From positions 1 to 9,704 of the forward strand of contig CAJVXG010000049.1 in assembly GCA_913009215.1 (NCBI GenBank): 9,704 bases of DNA. Reading direction: 5' to 3'. This document shows, in pieces, positions 6,522 to 9,704 of the stretch (positions are counted from its first letter, which is position 1; each line of letters begins with the position of its first letter). This DNA is from an uncultured Gammaproteobacteria bacterium. Lineage in GTDB: Bacteria; Pseudomonadota; Gammaproteobacteria; Acidiferrobacterales; CAJVXG01. A program made the position numbers and the translations under genes. Under the pieces are notes generated by a model that saw nothing but the letters and a program-made list of their open reading frames with translations, was not told where the DNA came from and did no database searches.

Positions 6522-6652
6522 TCGCGCCGGCATGGCAAATCTGGTTTCTTGTGAGTTCATGTCCATATAAGGAGTTGAGATAGTTAATGCCCCAAAATAA
6601 GCATTAAATAGCATGTTTCCGTTTTAAAATGGGGCAGCCGTGGCTGTGTGTC

Positions 6653-7111
6653 CTAAAGATAAAAAACCCGTGCCAGGGTATCAAGATTGGGGATTAAACC
6701 CCGCTTTGCCTGTAATCGTATCTCGGCGGCCACATAGGGATTACTGGCAAACTCGGAAGTGGCCATCGTCAACGGTTCGATATTGTCGACCACCCCGGGA
6801 TGCGGTTCCGAGGTCGCCAACATACCAAAAAACTCCCAGTCCTTCCTGCCGGTCAAAGGATTAAAGATCACTACCTTGGAGCGGGAGGAAATCGGGGAAA
6901 TCGGCTTGCCCAACAGAGATTCAAAGGCGAACAAAGGTATGGCGCGACCACGCCAGGCAACGGCGCCCTGCACCCACGCCGGGCTGCAAGGAATCGACAC
7001 CAGCTCACCGACATTAGTCACTTCCGCGGTGTTGGAAATGGGAACCACGACCATCATACTTCTTATTGGTATTTGCAGGATATGGACCCTTTGACCGACA
7101 GGCTGATTCAT
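6653..7111 (-). CDS. CheW-like adaptor protein (possible ChpC)
   Basis: 152 residues forming one CheW-like domain. The N-terminus HILQIPIRSMMVVVPISNTAEV is the usual first strand pair. PAWVQGAVAWRGRAIPLFAFESLLGK (about 44-69) is the conserved CheW core, in which a loop is followed by W/RG and a strand. Such proteins dock on CheA-type kinases and couple them to methyl-accepting receptors. The ATG overlaps the upstream gene's TGA in an ATGA arrangement, and GGAGGG lies about 4 nt before it, so the two are probably translationally coupled. Being last in the cluster behind the ChpA-like kinase, it occupies the place of ChpC in the Pseudomonas pil-chp cluster. That equivalence is an inference from position and domain only; no ChpB-type methylesterase gene lies between. 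Confidence 0.85.
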   Translation of the reverse strand: MNQPVGQRVHILQIPIRSMMVVVPISNTAEVTNVGELVSIPCSPAWVQGAVAWRGRAIPLFAFESLLGKPISPISSRSKVVIFNPLTGRKDWEFFGMLATSEPHPGVVDNIEPLTMATSEFASNPYVAAEIRLQAKRGLIPNLDTLARVFYL

Positions 7112-7554
7112 GAACCCTCCGCCAGCGTTTGCAAATAGCCGGACAAACCCTTGGGATCCAGTACCAGCACGACCCGGCCTTCATGGATCCAGGCCCCGGA
7201 AAAAATATGGCCGGCTGAAGTGGGTGGCGGGCCAACCGGATTAAAAGGTTCCACCACCGTATCCTGGCGTGGCAACAGCATTACCTCGTTAACGGCGATA
7301 CCGACCGCATGAATGGCATTACCGACAAATACGGCTCGGGTCCACGCGGCGCTGGTATCCCCCTGCAGTTCACTACTCAACGACAATACCGGCCATTTGG
7401 AACCACTGACATTGCGATGGCCTATTATAGAGCCACGTGGTAGCGCACCCATCTGGATGCTTTCCTTCTGCTCAATGGCCAGGCTGGCGGTGCTGGGCAA
7501 TAGAAAATTCCGGTCAGCAAGTGTCAGTCTTAGATACTGGTTAGTGTCTGCCAC
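7108..7554 (-). CDS. CheW-like adaptor protein
   Basis: 148 residues with a divergent CheW domain. QYLRLTLADRNFLLPSTASLAIEQ (about 6-29) is the first strand and loop. GSIIGHRNVSGSKWPVLSLSSEL (about 41-63) takes the place of the conserved core. ARG-free strands up to VVLVLDPKGLSGYLQTL (about 127-143) close the domain. The start codon is GTG at 7554, supported by GGAG 7 nt upstream; no better ATG exists. The gene begins 56 bp after the kinase gene stop and ends in a 4-base overlap with the next CheW-like gene. It is likely a second scaffold for the same kinase, or a form that links to a different receptor. The core is less typical than in its neighbour, so it may have a specialised role. Confidence 0.8.
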   Translation of the reverse strand: MADTNQYLRLTLADRNFLLPSTASLAIEQKESIQMGALPRGSIIGHRNVSGSKWPVLSLSSELQGDTSAAWTRAVFVGNAIHAVGIAVNEVMLLPRQDTVVEPFNPVGPPPTSAGHIFSGAWIHEGRVVLVLDPKGLSGYLQTLAEGS

Positions 7555-7610
7555 TTTCTGTCTCCGATGTCATATTATTCTTGTCTTGTATCAAAGACAT
7601 GGTTTCAATG

Positions 7611-9704
7611 TCAGGCGTTTACGGTCTCGCCCACCACCCTTTCGATATTGGTAACCAGTTCGTCTTCCTGATACGGCTTGCTCATGTATTCATTCACGCC
7701 AAGATCAAAGGCACGTTTGCGATGTTTCTCGCCGGCGCGTGATGTAATCATGATAATCGGGATATGATTCAGCGTCGATTCGGATCGCACCCGAGAGGTC
7801 AGCTCGTAACCATCCATGCGCGGCATCTCGATATCCACCAGCATAACGTCGGGAATAATTTCGCGCAGCTGCTCTACCGCATCGAGACCGTCTTTGGCGG
7901 TTATTACGTCCATACCACGTCGTTCCAGATGACGGCTGGTGATCTTGCGCACAGTCAGTGAGTCGTCGACTATCATCACCAAAGGACGCTCTCGTTTCGG
8001 CTTCTCGTCTGCCGTCCTCATCATGGTCGCCATACCGTGCGATACCGACATACCTTTATCGGACAACAATAGCCCCGGTGGATCGATAATGGGGATCACA
8101 GTACCGTCGCCCATGATAGTGGCGCCGGCAAAACCACTCAGTTCACTCAACAGGGGGCTCATGGCCTTGACCACAACCTCCTTGGTACCGATCAGACCAT
8201 CGACCTCCATAGCATAATTTCGGGTACCGGTTTTCACCAGCAACACAGCGACTTTGCGCTCACTGCGCGGATGTGGTTCCAGCCCCATACGTAGCGACAT
8301 GTTCACAAACGGGTACACCTGGTCGTTGTAATTAAACATGGGTTTCTTGCCCAGGGTTAATTTATTTAATTCTTCTTTCTCTGCCTCAATAATATTTTCA
8401 ACCGCAGACAAGGGAACGGCAAAAAGCTGCTCACCGGCCGTAACCAGTAATGCCTGGGTTACCGACAAGGTCAGCGGCAAACGAATCACAAAGGAAGTGC
8501 CCTGCCCTTTTTCAGTATCCACGGCCATGGCGCCACCGAGTTGTTTCACCTCATTATGCACCACATCCATACCGACACCACGACCGGACAGGTGGGTTAT
8601 CTCGCTGGCAGTAGAAAAACCGGAAACCAGGATATACTGAATAACAGCATCGTCAGACAGTCGTTCACCATCGTTCATCAACCCCTTTTCAATGGCCTTC
8701 TGTCGTATTATGTCGATGCCCAGACCCTTGCCATCATCAGAAAAACGAATAATGATCTCGCTGCCTTGTTGCCTGGTATCAATAGTAATGGTACCGACCG
8801 GCGGTTTACCTGACTGATGGCGTTCCGCTTCAGTCTCCATACCATGATCAACGGCATTTCGAATCATGTGTTCAAAGGGGCCTATCATACGCTCCAGTAC
8901 ATTACGGTCCACCTCCACCTCGGAACCCAGCAGTTTCAACTCGACATTCTTGCCCAGTTCACGTGCCGTTTGGCGGACGATATGACGCAGGCGCGCCGAC
9001 TGCGTGGAAAAACTGACCATACGCGTACGCATTAAGCCTTCCTGCAAATCGGTATTGATCCGCGCTTGCTGTTGCAGTGTGGTCTCCGCCTCACCGACAA
9101 AATTATCCAACTGGCTCTGGATGGTGCTCAGATCGTGCAGGCTTTCATTCAAACCACGAGACAAATGTTGCATGTTCGAGAAGCGGTCAAACTCCAGGGG
9201 ATCAAAATCGGTGCCCATAGCGCTTTCTTCCTGCCCGGCACGAAACATGATTTGCGACTCCGACTGGATCTCCAGATCCCGAATCTGGGCACGAAAACGT
9301 TCGACGTTGCTATGAAGCTCTTTAAGATTATCGCGGAAACTGTAGATCTGCTGTTCCATTCGTGACCGTGAAATACTCACTTCACCGGCAAAGTTCACCA
9401 GATTATCCAGTAGCTCGGTACGAACACGGGTAACCTCGGTGCGCTCTTTCTTCTCTGTGGGCTCTTCTGCGCCAGTGGTACTGGTTGCGCTACCGAAACT
9501 ACTGCGTGCTGACATCGGCACGTCCGCGGTGGCGCGTTCTGTTGGCTGGGCTGCGAACGCTGGTTCTGCGGTGAATACCGGTAACGTATCAAACGTTGCT
9601 GTTTCCTCCACAACCACTTCAGGAACCGGTTCACCGGAAACCAATGCCGTGACCCTTGCTGTAAGATGGCTGATATCGCTCATCGGCTGATGATTGTTCA
9701 TCTG
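7611..9704 (-). CDS. chpA: ChpA/PilL-like hybrid chemosensory histidine kinase, C-terminal part (runs off the window)
   Basis: The frame stays open to the window edge, so the gene is partial; a Met at 9701 is probably internal. Numbered from it, a Pro/Glu/Thr/Ala-rich linker covers about 1-88. The CheA-type dimerisation helices (RTELLDNLVNFAGEVSISRSR) and a coiled-coil segment follow from about 92 to 240. The HATPase domain has its N box at HMIRNAVDHGME (278-289), DDGKGLG at 322-328 and GRGVGMDVV at 373-381. A CheW-like domain spans about 412-548. The receiver domain is at about 573-690, with Asp579-Asp580, phosphoacceptor Asp623, Thr653 and Lys675. No histidine phosphotransfer domain is visible, and one or more are expected upstream. 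This dimer-ATPase-CheW-receiver order matches ChpA/PilL kinases controlling type IV pilus twitching, which run to about 2000 residues or more. The two CheW-like genes downstream fit that system. Confidence 0.9.
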   Translation of the reverse strand, partial: QMNNHQPMSDISHLTARVTALVSGEPVPEVVVEETATFDTLPVFTAEPAFAAQPTERATADVPMSARSSFGSATSTTGAEEPTEKKERTEVTRVRTELLDNLVNFAGEVSISRSRMEQQIYSFRDNLKELHSNVERFRAQIRDLEIQSESQIMFRAGQEESAMGTDFDPLEFDRFSNMQHLSRGLNESLHDLSTIQSQLDNFVGEAETTLQQQARINTDLQEGLMRTRMVSFSTQSARLRHIVRQTARELGKNVELKLLGSEVEVDRNVLERMIGPFEHMIRNAVDHGMETEAERHQSGKPPVGTITIDTRQQGSEIIIRFSDDGKGLGIDIIRQKAIEKGLMNDGERLSDDAVIQYILVSGFSTASEITHLSGRGVGMDVVHNEVKQLGGAMAVDTEKGQGTSFVIRLPLTLSVTQALLVTAGEQLFAVPLSAVENIIEAEKEELNKLTLGKKPMFNYNDQVYPFVNMSLRMGLEPHPRSERKVAVLLVKTGTRNYAMEVDGLIGTKEVVVKAMSPLLSELSGFAGATIMGDGTVIPIIDPPGLLLSDKGMSVSHGMATMMRTADEKPKRERPLVMIVDDSLTVRKITSRHLERRGMDVITAKDGLDAVEQLREIIPDVMLVDIEMPRMDGYELTSRVRSESTLNHIPIIMITSRAGEKHRKRAFDLGVNEYMSKPYQEDELVTNIERVVGETVNA

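Larger units (their letters stand above)
6079..6652. other. Gene-free, repeat-rich intergenic stretch
   Basis: About 570 bp with no supported gene. Open frames inside it on minus (about 6132-6396) read through palindromes, giving peptides such as LPKLGEGRG and PHPSLLPFKG, which are typical translations of intergenic repeats. The content is the two palindromic blocks listed separately plus AT-rich spacer. Just after the CheW-like gene stop, GCCCCA (6589-6594) and TGGGGC (6630-6635) form a weak inverted repeat that might help end the chemosensory transcript; it is not a clear terminator. Confidence 0.6.

Noticed and set aside
7611..9701. ATG at 9701 as the true start of the chemosensory kinase
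   Set aside because: The frame is open to the edge, the N-terminus there is a low-complexity linker, and the phosphotransfer domain needed for a CheA-type kinase would be missing.

Overview
The window looks like chromosomal DNA from a gammaproteobacterium of moderate GC. The GapA-type GAPDH, the transketolase, and the hybrid ChpA/PilL-type chemosensory kinase with trailing CheW-like genes all fit that group. I cannot name a genus.

Layout. Positions 1-277 hold no gene but are packed with palindromes, downstream of gap. On the minus strand, tkt (1360-3372) and gap (278-1276) follow each other, separated by a terminator-like hairpin. They serve the central sugar-phosphate pathways (pentose phosphate or Calvin cycle, and glycolysis/gluconeogenesis). 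tkt has an unusually long upstream region (3373-3717) containing nested, mutually exclusive inverted repeats. Upstream of that, also on minus, is an inositol-monophosphatase-family gene (3718-4527). Diverging from it on plus is a PhnD-like periplasmic binding protein gene (4806-5639) with no permease or ATPase genes beside it. Its leader folds into a long bulged hairpin followed by a second hairpin whose 3' arm covers the Shine-Dalgarno sequence up to the start codon. A convergent gene of unknown function (5650-6078, minus) follows. Next comes a gene-free stretch of about 570 bp (6079-6652) made largely of short palindromic elements of the dispersed intergenic type. The right third (6653-9704, minus) is the end of a chemosensory operon: the C-terminal part of a ChpA/PilL-like hybrid CheA, then two small CheW-domain genes that overlap by four bases. 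This points to type IV pilus (twitching) control or a related chemosensory output.

How they fit. gap and tkt form one metabolic block. The chemosensory genes form a second, unrelated block, in which CheW-like adaptors would couple the kinase to a receptor encoded outside the window. The DNA between them (about 4.5-6.65 kb) is accessory in character. The least explained material is non-coding: the two structured leaders (tkt and the binding-protein gene) and a set of intergenic palindromes that share a CATCC(A/C)TG core but have different, self-complementary arms. No CRISPR array, tRNA, rRNA, transposase or phage gene was seen.
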